A program made the position numbers and the translations under genes. A stretch of DNA of 64,000 bases, from the NCBI GenBank assembly GCA_022036555.1, contig CM039128.1, positions 17,411,176 through 17,475,175 of the forward strand, read 5' to 3'. The stretch is from Microstegium vimineum (Eukaryota > Streptophyta > Magnoliopsida > Poales > Poaceae). The notes under the pieces were generated by a model that saw only the letters and a program-made list of their open reading frames with translations, made no database searches and was not told where the DNA came from. Of this stretch, positions 10,460-20,303 are shown piece by piece (position 1 is the first letter of the stretch; every line of letters starts with the position of its first letter).

Positions 10460-11351
10460 GAGGGAGGAGATGGCACCAAGGGGGTGCCATGGAGTGGTCG
10501 GCCGACCACCCCTTGGGCATGCCCTTGGGTGCCATGATCACATATCTAGTGGATGCCTTACACAAAGCAAAAGAGAGAGAAGGAGGTGACACAAAGTGGT
10601 CGGCCATCCCTTAAAAGTAGAGATTCCACTCATGCTTTTTCTAGTGCTTGGTGAAAGGTGAAGGATGTGATATGATGTGATCAAAAGCTGAGCTAAAGTG
10701 GTCAAGATTTTCTTCTTTGGACAAAGGGTAGTGGAGGACAAAGGTATGTCATGCTTTGATTGAAAATGATTGATGTGTTCTCTTTTTCAAAGCATGTCAA
10801 AGTGAAAGTGATGGATGTCATGATTCCCTACTTTGGAAAAAGAGTAGTGGGAGACAAGGATGTGCCATGCTTAAAGTGATTGATGTACTTTAAAGCATGA
10901 CAAGACAAAAGAGATGTCTCCCAAAGCAAGAATCTAATTTTTGAAAAGCCCACCTCCCAAATCATGAGATGCTTGGACAAAGGATGGTGGAGAGGAAAAG
11001 AGGGATGGAGATGGGGCCTCTAGGGTGTTCAGCCGAACCCCTAGTACTCCATTTTTTTCTTTTTTTTTCTTTTATAAATGTCCCTAAATGATTCTTAATT
11101 AAATAAGCCAAAGTGGGATGTATAAAGGTGTTCGGCCGAACCCCCTATGTCCCTAATTTTTGTCAAGTTTTAGTGCTAAACTAATTATCGAGTTTTATTT
11201 AATCTAACTTTAGTTTTCTAAATTTTAAGTATGAAATAAATTAAAGGTTTGAACTAAATTTAAGAAAGGAAATAAAAGATAACTACCGATTTACCTTTTC
11301 GGTGCAGGCTCCTTTGTTTTTAAGTCCTTGGAGTAGGACTCTCCTTCTTGT
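10460..11351. other. Spacer between protease and terminal ORF of B; pol absent
   Basis: In autonomous Athila elements RT, RNase H and integrase would lie here. Instead there is ~0.9 kb of AT-rich sequence with T-runs (11050-11080) and two copies of a TTCGGCCGAACCCC / TTCAGCCGAACCCC motif (11129, 11029) shared with the LTR. A GGTCGGCCGACC palindrome lies at about 10496. No frame shows RT or integrase motifs. Confidence 0.6.
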
Positions 11352-12020
11352 TCATTCCTCGGGTGCACTTGATGTCTCCGGAGGCGGAGATTGTGATGTG
11401 TGCACCTCTTTTGTTTTCCAAACCTGCCTTGGATTGGCGGGTTCGTCCTTCTTGAGTTCATTGATCTTGTCCTCCGGATATTGCTTCTTTTTCCGCGGAG
11501 CTTGAACTCTTCTTTTCGGTGGTTGTGCTTTTGCCTGTTTGTTAAGCTTATAACCATTGAAAGCACATTTTACCTTATGACTCGAGAATTGGAAGTGGAT
11601 TTGGCCCGATCCTATGTAGATGACCGCGTTTGTGGTGTTGAGGAAGGGCCTTCCCAAAATGACGGGGACTTCCGTGTTAGCTCCCATGTCCAGGATGATG
11701 AAGTCGGTGGGGATGTATTCGTCTTGGATGTTCACCAAGATATCCCTTGCGATACCCTCGGGAAACCTTATCGTTTGGTCTACCATCTGCAAGCGAACAC
11801 ATGTGGGGACCAAAGGTCCTCCTAACATATTGTTATATGTTACTGTGGACATGATGTTGACGCCCGATCCAATATCGCAGAAGGCGGTGTGGAACGTCTG
11901 CTGTCCAATTGAGCACTTGATCGTTGGTAGGCCTGGATCTTCCTTCTTCATGAAAGGAGGATCGAGTAGATAGCCCCAATAGGAGCGAAGTGGAGGCTTA
12001 CCGAACCTCAAGTTAACCAT
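11352..12020 (-). CDS. Retropepsin-like protease, Athila type (222 aa frame)
   Basis: The frame contains the N-terminal stretch MKKEDPGLPTIKCSIG and the active-site block FCDIGSGVNIMSTVTYNNML (residues ~45-65). The flap-side motif VPVILGRPFLNTTNAVI follows near residues 117-133. Athila-type proteases have D-[IL]-G-[AS] where most retropepsins have D-[TS]-G; the matching block in H is CDLGAGVSVMPSSVY. The frame then runs into a Lys/Arg-rich tail and stops at 11352, where pol should begin but does not. It is normally part of a gag-pro polyprotein; here gag upstream is in pieces, so independent expression is doubtful. Confidence 0.78.
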   Translation of the reverse strand: MVNLRFGKPPLRSYWGYLLDPPFMKKEDPGLPTIKCSIGQQTFHTAFCDIGSGVNIMSTVTYNNMLGGPLVPTCVRLQMVDQTIRFPEGIARDILVNIQDEYIPTDFIILDMGANTEVPVILGRPFLNTTNAVIYIGSGQIHFQFSSHKVKCAFNGYKLNKQAKAQPPKRRVQAPRKKKQYPEDKINELKKDEPANPRQVWKTKEVHTSQSPPPETSSAPEE

Positions 12021-12022
12021 GT

Positions 12023-13427
12023 TTACATGCTCAATTGAATCTTCGGGTTTCTCAGGAATCTTACCTTGTTCCTTGATGGCATAGCTGCTGCTAATTGAGC
12101 TAATTGGGTTTCTAACATTTTATTAAAACTCAATTGATTTTTCATGGCAGTTGTAAAGCTATGCATTTTCTCACCAAAGGTTTCAAGAACTTTATCAGTG
12201 GCAATCATTTTTCTATTTATACCATCATTAATCTTAGATTGACCAAGAACAAGATCTTTTAACGAAGGTTGGTTATTGTAGAATTGTTGTAATTATTGTA
12301 ATTACCATTACCTCCATTACCCTGGTAGAAAGGGCATGAATTCCAGCTTCCTTGTTGTTGGGGTCGATACCGTTGTTGTTGTTGTTGTTACTATTGCTGA
12401 TGTTGTTGATGAAGTTTACGTCCTCCTTTGAAGTCTCGGGGCAATTGTTGCCCGAGTGATCATTTCCTCCGCACACCTCGCACCATGGATCGGCTTCAAT
12501 AGCTTGTGTGGCAGTGACTGGGTAGATGGCCTCTCGTTCCTTCTTGGAACCTTCTTCTATCTTTTTCATCAAGAGGTCCATCTTGGCAGAGAGTATGTCC
12601 ACCTCACTGATGATGTGCATACCTCTTCTCTTTGGCTGAAGACGTTCGTCACCCCATCCTTGGTTGATTACCATATTCTCAATGAGGTCCTTGGCATTCC
12701 TCACTGTGTGTTGGAGAAATGCCCCTCCAGCGGCAGCATCAAGGTGACTACTGGCCATGCTAGTCAGCCCGTGGTAGAAACCTTGGATTAGGAGCCAGTC
12801 GTCTATCCCATGATGAGGACAAGCACAAATGTACTCCTGGAGACGTTCCCATGCTTCGGGAATCGTCTCATCAGATTGTTGCTAGAAGCTTGAGATCTTT
12901 CTGCGAAGAGCATTGGTTTTGCCCGTCGGGAAGAACTTCTTGAGGAATGCGTTAGCACACCTCTCCCATTTAGCGGCCTCTTCTTTGTGGGCGTAGAACC
13001 ATTGTTTCGCCTTTCCCAATAGCGAGAATGGGAAAATACGAAGGCGAATGGCGTCAGACGCCACTCCCTTGATGGTGAACGTGCCACATAACTCCATGAA
13101 GTGCTGGAGATGAGCATTGGCATCCTCATGGGACTTTCCGCAAAATGGATTGGCCTGCACCATGTGGATCAAGGCGGCCTTTAGCTCGAAGGTGGCATCT
13201 TCGAAGTTGACCTCGGGACCCTGAGCTAAGTGGGTAGCTGACGGAGCTGAGAATTCAGAGATCGCCTTCTGGGCCATAGCTTCCTTGAGTGGTGGTGTAG
13301 AGCCTCCTTCCTTGAACGGATCCTGGTTTGAGAGGAACCTCTGAGGGGGAACTCGACGACGTCTAGTCCTCCTCAATAGCTGCTCGGGATCTTCGAGATA
13401 GTTTCCCGGCAGTTGGAAACCGCTCAT
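12023..13427 (-). pseudogene. Gag of element B (Athila-like), disrupted
   Basis: The first frame (12882-13427) starts MSGFQLPGNYLEDPEQLLRR and contains the gag core LRIFPFSLLGKAKQWFYAHK and FLKKFFPTGKTNALRRKIS. It is stopped by a TAG near 12882, where the H relative has a Gln-rich continuation. The second frame (12273-12758) continues with LDAAAGGAFLQHTVRNAKDL and a zinc knuckle CEVCGGNDHSGNNC (C-x2-C-x4-H-x4-C), followed by an Asn run. A frameshift leads to 12023-12208, the linker before protease. Homology to H gag (WFYTNKEDINTWENRSNAFL) is clear. The protein packages RNA into virus-like particles in related elements. Confidence 0.8.
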
Positions 13428-13547
13428 ACACTGTCTGGCTTCACAGGAAAGGAAGACACAGACAGGGGTAAGCCCCTATGACTAATTGATAACTAAGTTA
13501 ACGAGAATATCTGGATTCAATCTAATTAAAATTTCTTGGCTAAGCTT

Positions 13548-13565
13548 TCCCCGGCAACGGCACCA
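13548..13565 (-). other. Primer binding site of element B (tRNA-Asp type)
   Basis: The minus strand reads TGGTGCCGTTGCCGGGGA, 8 nt after the 5' LTR end. This is one base away from the complement of the plant tRNA-Asp 3' end and matches the site in H (TGGCTCCGTTGCCGGGGA). Confidence 0.82.
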
Positions 13566-13573
13566 GAAATGCT

Positions 13574-15246
13574 TGTTGGTATTTCTTATGACTATTGGAT
13601 AAATCCGCAAGCGCACAGATTATACCGCTGTAGCACTTCACCAAGGAGTAGTCCGAGGTATCGTAATTTATATTATCCCAAAGGAAAGCTTTGCTAGAAA
13701 TGATAACTAGAGAGAGATCCTAGAAAGCACCTTAACTTTAGTACCAACTAGTATAGAGGAGTAAACGATATATGTGATAGGAAGGGTTGATGAAAGAAGA
13801 ATCTACGGTAAAAGATACTTAGAACGGACCTTAGAGACTAGCTAGGTGGGAGGACAACGAGAAGAGAACAGGGACTCCTATGTACTTCACTCTACTTCAA
13901 TATACTTAGCTAAATAACTAGTCTAGACACTATAGTTTGTCTCCTCAATACAAGTATGCTAGGCGAGGGTATAGATCAGTAGGAGGGCAAAACTCCTATC
14001 GGACCGTGCCCTCTTCTTACGGGGGCCTTACCTTTTAAGAACTTGCCTAAGAACACGTGGTGGAATACAACGACTAGACAAGGCTGTCACGTCTTGCTAG
14101 CTACCACAAACAATCCGTGTAGCAAGAGATAACCAAGGATAAGATGATGTATAAGCACCACACTTACACACAACTTACTACTTTGACTACGATCAAATAA
14201 TCAAAGCACCCTATGACAGACAATGATCGCATACGGGAAAGGTCACAAGGATCACAGACTATGGGTGTGAAGGCTATTAAAGAGCAAAAGCATATAGCAA
14301 GACTATATCTAGTATAGAAATGCTCAAAGTAAATACTAAGTAAAGTAAAGAGAAATGATATATATTGAATAAGATAAAGTCTTACAAAGAAGGAAAGATA
14401 CAAGAGCTATACCAGACTCTCCAGAAGACGACTCCGGAAATCCCGAGCACAGCTCGACTCAACTCTAACTCCCACTCTAGACTAACTCCTAGAACAATCT
14501 AAGGAATAGAGCTTGTAGGCTTCTTCTTCATGATTAGAGAGGGGCGTATGGCCCTCTATTTATAGTAGGACGGGGAGTAGGGGCTACTCCGACACCACGT
14601 TAGCGATCCCGGGCCTTCCATTCTCCACCCTTGGATCCAACCGACCTTAGAACCGACCAAGGCATGGATGGTGGTGATCCAACACGTGGGGAGGAGCTAT
14701 GGAGGTTGGGGGGAGCCAAACCGACCTAGAGGCATTCGGCCGAACCCCCTATGGTCAGTGGGCCCTCCCTTGCCTCCTTGGATTAGGTCCCACCAGTCAG
14801 GGACTGAGTGGGGCCTGTTTGGGCCCAAAGGTGATTCGGCCGAACCCCCTAGGGGGTGCCTGGCCCACCTCTTGCTCCCTGGTGCTGGTCCCACTCGTCA
14901 TAGGTGTTGGTTGTTGGTTCTGTGGTGTTTGTCACGTTTATCTCCTTGGTGTGGGCCCATGGATCCATGTGCTTTGCTTGTGAGTCGTTCAGAGGAAACA
15001 CAGAGTGATCCAATGGATGGATTCTATTCTAGAGTGCCTCTCTTGGATCATGGTCAAGAGGAGAGAGCATGGTGGGCCCATGTGGCTCTCCTTTGCTCCA
15101 TTTGTTCATTCCTGCACTCAAACACTCATGGACATGTGGAACTAGTTATTTGATAAAGTATGCTCATGATGTTTTGTTTATCCTTGATCCTTGGATTGGT
15201 GGCACTATTTTAGCTATGTAAAAGATGGTCATAATTTATGCCAACA
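13574..15246 (-). repeat. 5' LTR of element B (1673 bp, complete)
   Basis: The plus strand reads TGTTGGTATTTC...TTATGCCAACA. It duplicates 5600-7235. The following CTCCT (15247-15251) would be one half of the target duplication. Frames within it (for example 14668-15153) also occur in the other LTR copy and are not genes. It contains TTCGGCCGAA palindromes near 14735 and 14836. Confidence 0.93.
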
Positions 15247-16009
15247 CTCCTGAAGCTGGTCTATCAATGGGTCATAGTGAATAGAAGTAGCTACCTTAAG
15301 CACTACGACCACGTTGATAGACCTCCTAAGTGATATTTCCTCATAAACCAGGCGGTGTCATTTCGGTCGGGAGCCATGAGGCTATGCACCCAGAATCTGT
15401 ATATGACCACGGTACGGTCGACGACTCTACAAGAAGCATGGCTATTCGCCCAGCGTCTGCAGGAACGGTCGCCACAGGCCATAGTCACGCCACGATTAGT
15501 CCTCTCGGAAAAAGGACCTGACACTGGTATCATCCAAAGCGTGCATGAGGTGTTCGCCCTCTGCGCCGTGGGTTGCCAGCAACGTACCTCCTTGGGAGTC
15601 CTTATGTATCCCACGCGTGAAGTGGTGCTAGCCCTACGATCCGGAGCATTTGAGACCCAAGGCAGAATGACTCATCGCTACGGCTCACGACTAGCGGGCA
15701 CGACAGGACATATAAGTGAAACAAAAGCTCACCGCCCGGATATATTACAACTTTGTAGTTTTCACTTACACGTCCGACCACTTGTATCCGAGATACAAAT
15801 CACCGTTGTCTTGCAGCAAAACAGAGCATGATAACAAAATCGACATTGGAGAGACAAAGTCTAAAGAAAAGTTATTCCAACAATTACAACTTCATCCTAC
15901 TGATGCGATAAGCGACCACCTCACAAATGTTACTAGTCCAGAGATCAAACTCATGTCGAATGTGACATTCCAAGCTACTATACATGATGATCCAAGGCGT
16001 ATTATCACC
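15247..16009. other. 3' flank of the antisense F-box unit in C
   Basis: About 760 bp resembling 24631-25560 of element E in reverse complement (shared blocks around AAGTAGCTACC and the region encoding no conserved frame). It carries no gene of its own. It probably holds the 3' UTR and terminator of the antisense transcript. Confidence 0.55.
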
Positions 16010-16711
16010 CTAGCAGCGACACTCGCTCCAGGAACACTGATGAGGAGCGACGACCACGACTAAATTTGGAACATCCTCCGGTGCACGAATACCTAGAGAC
16101 CGCCTCATCCTGTGCATATCATCACGAGAGCGATCCCAAAGACGACACAAGAATCGGTCGCAAAAACGACCATCTCGCAGGGCACCTCCACCAATAGAAT
16201 CAAGGATAGCATGCGCCTTCGGGTTCGCCGAATCGGCATAAAACAGCATCATGGCCCTAAAGTACATAGCAACATCATCCCCAGCGATCACCGCCCTACC
16301 GATAAGATCCCGCCCGCCAGGGTCTCGCCCGAACACCATCAACCGCTCCAAGCCACAGAGGAACAAAGCCTCACGATTATCGACATCAAGAAAGCGCTGC
16401 ACGAAGGCAGACTCCAGGAAAGGGTAGTAGGTCCGACAATAGTCTTGAACGCGCCGAAGAGACACGAGCCGAATCGTCGAACCATCATCGCAAAAGCGGC
16501 AAAAGAGATGGCAGATTGGGCGAATCTTCACATACTCATGCACATTGTTGCCGTCGCCTATCACAAGAAGAAGAATCCGGAAGACCAAGTCCTCCGGCAA
16601 AGCCAGCAAGGCGGAGGAATCCAGTGCAAGGCGCGCACCGCCACCCTCAATCTCCACCGACCAAACCCTAGTGTCGACGAACTCTCCACCAACGACCCAA
16701 ACATTCCACAA
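16010..16711 (-). pseudogene. Antisense F-box-like gene of element C, start codon lost
   Basis: This is a long open frame on the strand opposite to the element. It is homologous to the E copy: shared LALPEDLVFRILL (F-box-like core), HEYVKIRPI, RLVSLRRVQDYCR, FCGLERLMVFGRD-like and RAPEDVPNLVVV blocks. The codon aligning with the inner ATG of the E copy (ATG GAG) is GTG GAG here, and no upstream in-frame ATG is present, so translation from the homologous start is lost. The reading frame is otherwise free of stops for ~230 codons. F-box proteins are SCF ubiquitin ligase adaptors; the assignment rests on the short N-terminal motif and overall similarity to plant F-box families, not on a search. 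Confidence 0.6.
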
Positions 16712-16849
16712 GACAAGAGCGAAGATCAGCGAATATAAGGTGGATTAGAATCCCCTCAAATCACCAATAATATATGGCACCGAATCGCCGGCTATTGGAA
16801 TCCCAAACAAGCTAAGGCAAAGAAACACGACCCTTCTCGTTCCGTCAAA

Positions 16850-16985
16850 CCGCCGGGGTAGCCTTTATACCAAGTGGCGCGGTTCTTCGACTTCCAGGGT
16901 TTTTGGGAAACCAGAACGATCGAATACGGAACCGCCACGCCAACCACCTTTTATGCCGCACAAACGAGCCGATAAAACCAGACAC
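16850..16985 (-). promoter_or_regulatory. Antisense promoter block of element C
   Basis: The plus strand CCTTTATACC (TATA on minus at 16864-16869) and CAGGGTTTTTGGGAAACC near 16897-16914 mirror the TATAAAGG and TTTCCCAAAAATCCTGGG boxes of E (23645-23696) and G (48410-48460). Order and spacing are kept. Confidence 0.65.
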
Positions 16986-17169
16986 AAAATCATGGCCCAT
17001 TTAACCCTGTTTACCTTTCGCCTTATCCTTTGTGGCTAATTATTCCTTTTTGAACAATGCTACAGTCCCAGGGACTGGACGCGTGTCTATCTCATTTTCT
17101 ACGCAGCAGCAGCAGGGCGCCTACAGTAACCCGGCCGACAAGGATGATAAGGCCGCCCGCACAAAAAAC

Positions 17170-17640
17170 TCGGGGACTCCGTCCATAGCAACAACGACTT
17201 AAGTGCTGATCGCGTCTCCGACCAGGCTCGGGGACTTCGTCCAGTTCCACATCAAGCAAGGCTCGGGGACTGCGACAGGGCACTAGAGAACAACGCCTGG
17301 AAGGACAACACCCGGGGACTGACGCCCGGGGACTGCGAATAAAAACTAAAAGACCCTGATACAAGAATCTCTCCGAGCTCCTTCCATCAGGCTCGGGGAC
17401 CACGGGTATTCGCAGTCGTTTATCATTAAACTAGTATTTCAATCCTTTATTTTTTACATACTTGATCCTGATGCAAGAAGCTAGTCGCTACTCACATCAG
17501 GCTCAGGGGCTACGGGTACTTGCAGTCGTTCTTGCAAATTTACGCTCCAATCTCTATTTATATACTTTATGCACTACTTTATAAAGCATGGCACCACGTG
17601 CATACTTCACCTGCTACCATGCTCGGGGACTAAGTGGGTA
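17170..17640. repeat. Subterminal GCTCGGGGAC repeats of element C
   Basis: Imperfect repeats containing TCAGGCTCGGGGAC and CGGGTA(T/C)T(C/T)GCAGTCGTT recur roughly every 60-130 bp. The equivalent arrays in E and G read GTCCCCGAGCCTGATG. Arrays of this kind are known in the region before the 3' LTR of Tat-type elements. No gene is present. Confidence 0.68.
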
Positions 17641-17737
17641 CACTTCACCTTGCGGTGAATGTACTGGTCTTGTTCACAAATAAAGCTCTGCTGTTTTAAT
17701 GTGTGGTTTTTGCAGAGCCTAAGTGGGTACACTTCAC
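17632..17737. repeat. Paired near-palindrome before the 3' LTR of C
   Basis: AAGTGGGTACACTTCAC occurs at 17632-17648 and again at 17721-17737, 89 bp apart. E and G have the same pair in reverse complement, 87 bp apart. Confidence 0.75.
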
Positions 17738-17995
17738 TAGGGAAAGAACTTTCAAAAGTTTTTTCTTCTTCAGCACGTCACATTCTTCCAGCAAGCAGCC
17801 GCAGCATCCGGCAATGCGACCAGCTCGCACGCCAAGTTACGACGTTCTCGACCAGATCGACCTAGTTGGGAGACCTCTCCGAGCAGCACCTCGATCAGCC
17901 ATGCTGGTCGGGACTCTACGACGACCACCCCGCATGACGGCGACCAGCAGGACGCCTCCTAGGATGACGCCACGGGCTCGCCAGAAGAATATAAT

Positions 17996-18008
17996 GTGCT
18001 CGGGGACT
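17996..18008 (+). other. Polypurine tract of element C
   Basis: GTGCTCGGGGACT directly precedes the TGTTGGGG start of the 3' LTR; the same sequence lies before the 3' LTRs of E and G, with one change in E. Confidence 0.7.
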
Positions 18009-18505
18009 TGTTGGGGATATAACCTCGGCATATCCCCAGGGACCTTCTTGGGCCTGTCGACTAGGAGACGGCCCAGCCTACGAGGCCTTGCGGCACGCGA
18101 CCAGCCCGTCGTGCTCGCTAAGGACTCCTAAGAAGACTTGCTCGCCAAGAAAGATCCTAGTAGATAAACTCAGATCCCATGCCATAGGGAAACAATCGTA
18201 GTCTATTAGGATATGGAAATTGTAACCCTGCTCCCCGGCTATATAAGGCGAGCAGGGACCCCCTAAAAAAATCCCAGATAACCTCTCTCAGATCATCTAC
18301 AGATCTTGTAACCTGATATACGAGATCAATCGAGCCACCAGAACACAGGACATAGGGTATTACGGCGGTTTGCCGGCCGAACTTGTATAAACCGTCGTGT
18401 CTACGCTCTCTGTATTACGCTTGATCGCCGTCGCCACACCTTCGCCTAACAATCTACTACCATGGGGTACCCCCTAGGTAGACTACGACGCATATTTCGT
18501 CGACA
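18009..18505 (+). repeat. 3' LTR of element C (497 bp)
   Basis: It reads TGTTGGGGATAT...TTTCGTCGACA. A TATATAAG TATA-like site lies at 18240-18247. It is homologous to the 498-bp LTRs at 22037, 28547 and 46835, which are in the opposite orientation. Confidence 0.93.
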
Positions 18506-19115
18506 GGTCTCATGTAGCAGTTTCTGGGGGAGAGGAATGAAGCCTGAGACCGAGAGAACCTCCTGTCCGACATGTACCTCAACTTGGGGCACTATGCGGG
18601 CAACCTTGAGGTGTACAACAATGTGCTTCATGAGGAGGTTCATTGCCTCAAGAACCTCATGAACCCAGAGTACCAGCAGTAGGCTTTGGTAGAGGACCTT
18701 GGAGGCCTTGTCCAGGCAGACCTGTCCTTTGCAGACCAGTTCTTTGCACCTTCACCTGTTGGTGAGGATGAGTTTGTGCCTGAGCCAGAGGTGATCTCCG
18801 AGGACAAGTAGGAGGTGGAGGTGGTGGTCCTTAGTGACGACGAGTAGATCATGTTTCACCTAGCTATCTAGTTTGGATGCGAGTAGTGGATCTTGTGTAA
18901 TATAATCTACCTTTATCGCTTTCTAGAACTCTTTAGTTATCCGTATCTTTTATGTTATGATGGGTCTTGTATTATAAGTTTGTGCACTTTAGTACTTTTA
19001 TGTTGTGACTTTCAATAAAAGTATGTTTGTGCAAACAGATACCTGAACATAACAATGCTGGGATTCATGATGGAAATGATGAGGAAATTCCTGTTCCACC
19101 CCTACACCACCAACC
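18506..19115 (+). other. Leader region of element D with a decayed upstream frame
   Basis: A frame around 18552-18846 reads SDMYLNLGHYAGNLEVYNN, then an acidic tail, with three internal TAG codons. It ends before an AT-rich stretch (18850-19040) that finishes ATGTTTGTGCAAACAG, an acceptor-like sequence. It may be a 5' exon of gag followed by an intron. I do not recognise the protein. Confidence 0.4.
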
Positions 19116-20303
19116 TTGGCACAAGACTTAGCTGGGTTGATCACAGTGTCGACTGACAATGCACGTCTCTTGCGCGAGATCGCTCAACATAATCAACATG
19201 GTGGGAATGGAAATCGTGGTCGCAATAATCAGGAGACTACCTATGTGGATTTCACTGACACATGTCCTCCGGTTTTCACCAAGGCGGATGAGCCTCTAGA
19301 AGCTGATGATTGGCTCCGCACCATGGAGCAAAAGTTTGAGCTGATAAATTGCATAGAGGTGTAGAAGCCCGTGTTTGCAGCTCAGCAGCTTCGCGGGGTA
19401 GCCGGATCATGGTGGTCAACATTTACCTTCATGCAGCCAGCTGGTCATCGTGTCACCTGGATGGAATTTCATGAGGCTTTTCGGGCACACTATATTCCTG
19501 CTGGTGTAATGGAGTCCAAGTTGGAAGAGTTCCTAAGTCTGAAGCAGGGAGCTTCCATAGTTATGCAGTACGTGGGCAAGTTCAAGCATCTTTCGCAGTA
19601 TGTTGTTGAACATGTCAGTACATATGCTAAGAAGAAGAGGTGGTTTCTCAGGGGGCTTTTAACGAAGTTGCACACTATGCTCAATCATAATCCTAATGCT
19701 ACCTATCATGAGGTGGTGAGCATGGCTATCTCTGCTGAGAGTTCACTACGCATCCATAGGGAGGCCAAGAAGAAGAAAGCTGTTGTTGGGTCTTCTAGTG
19801 GTAATCAAAAGAGGCAGAAAATCATCTACCACCCTCAGAACCATAATCACTTTTAGTATCATCCTCCTTAGCAGCAGTCCGGTTAGCAGTTCTCTGGGCG
19901 TTCTCAGTACCCTAGGCAAAATGCTGGTCCGAACAATCAAGTGGCTACCAAACAAACCAACAATGCTTGTTTCAACTGTGGAAAGGTGGGACATTATTCT
20001 AATGTGTGTCCTCTTCCGAAGCAGTATAATCAGAAGTTTGTTGGGAATCAGCAGCAGCAGAAACAGAGTGGCAATGCTGGGAATAAGAAGAACAAGTTTG
20101 AGCAGAAGTCTGGGCGGGTGTTTCATGCCGAGGGTGAAGGAATGTCGGAGGGAGAACCCGTATTGCAGGGTATGTTTCCTATGAATAATCAACCTACACT
20201 TATTCTCTTTGATTCTGGTGCATCGCATTCCTTCATTGATAAGTCATTTGTACTCAAGCATAGCATTCCTTTGTTTGAGTTAAAAATGGACTTTAATGTG
20301 TAA
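19116..20303 (+). pseudogene. Gag-protease of element D, stop-riddled
   Basis: Frames at 19116-19364, 19371-19856 and 19941-20303 together encode gag. Visible motifs are PPVFTKADEPLEADDWLRTM, VAGSWWSTFTFMQPAGHRVT and AFRAHYIPAGVMESKLEEFL. A zinc knuckle CFNCGKVGHYSNVCP is at about 19971-20015 and a protease active site LILFDSGASHSFIDKSFVLK at about 20199-20258. In-frame TAG codons interrupt at 19362-19364, near 19855 and in the Gln-rich stretch after it (three sites). They fit CAG-to-TAG changes. It is not expressible as it stands. Confidence 0.85.

Larger units (their letters stand above)
5600..15246 (-). mobile_element. Element B: Athila-like pol-less LTR retrotransposon
   Basis: Two copies of a ~1.67 kb LTR flank a 6.3 kb interior: 13574-15246 is the 5' LTR and 5600-7235 is the 3' LTR, cut by element A. 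Minus-strand order is LTR, primer binding site for tRNA-Asp type, gag (12023-13427), protease (11352-12020), a 1.1 kb spacer with a TATA-like site, a terminal ORF (8693-10179), a 1.4 kb 3' untranslated stretch and LTR. No reverse transcriptase, RNase H or integrase motif is visible on either strand. Element H has the same layout. The terminal ORF position is that of the extra ORF of Athila elements. Confidence 0.87.
15247..18505 (+). mobile_element. Element C: Tat-type element with antisense F-box gene, 3' part only
   Basis: Only the 3' portion is in the window; the 5' part lies beyond B and A. Visible parts are the 3' flank and body of an antisense F-box-like gene (16010-16711), its promoter block, subterminal repeats (17170-17640), a polypurine tract (17996-18008) and a 497-bp 3' LTR (18009-18505). 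The order and sequence mirror element E, which is in the opposite orientation. B inserted at 15247 in sequence matching the 25.3 kb region of E. GGTCT (18506-18510) is the expected target duplication in D. Confidence 0.86.

Noticed and set aside
14668..15153. 161-codon frame in the B 5' LTR
   Set aside because: The homologous LTR (6672-6980 region) lacks the same frame length, and it lies wholly in LTR sequence.
15303..15831. Frames on both strands in the 3' flank of C
   Set aside because: The E homologue (24631-25560) does not keep these frames.
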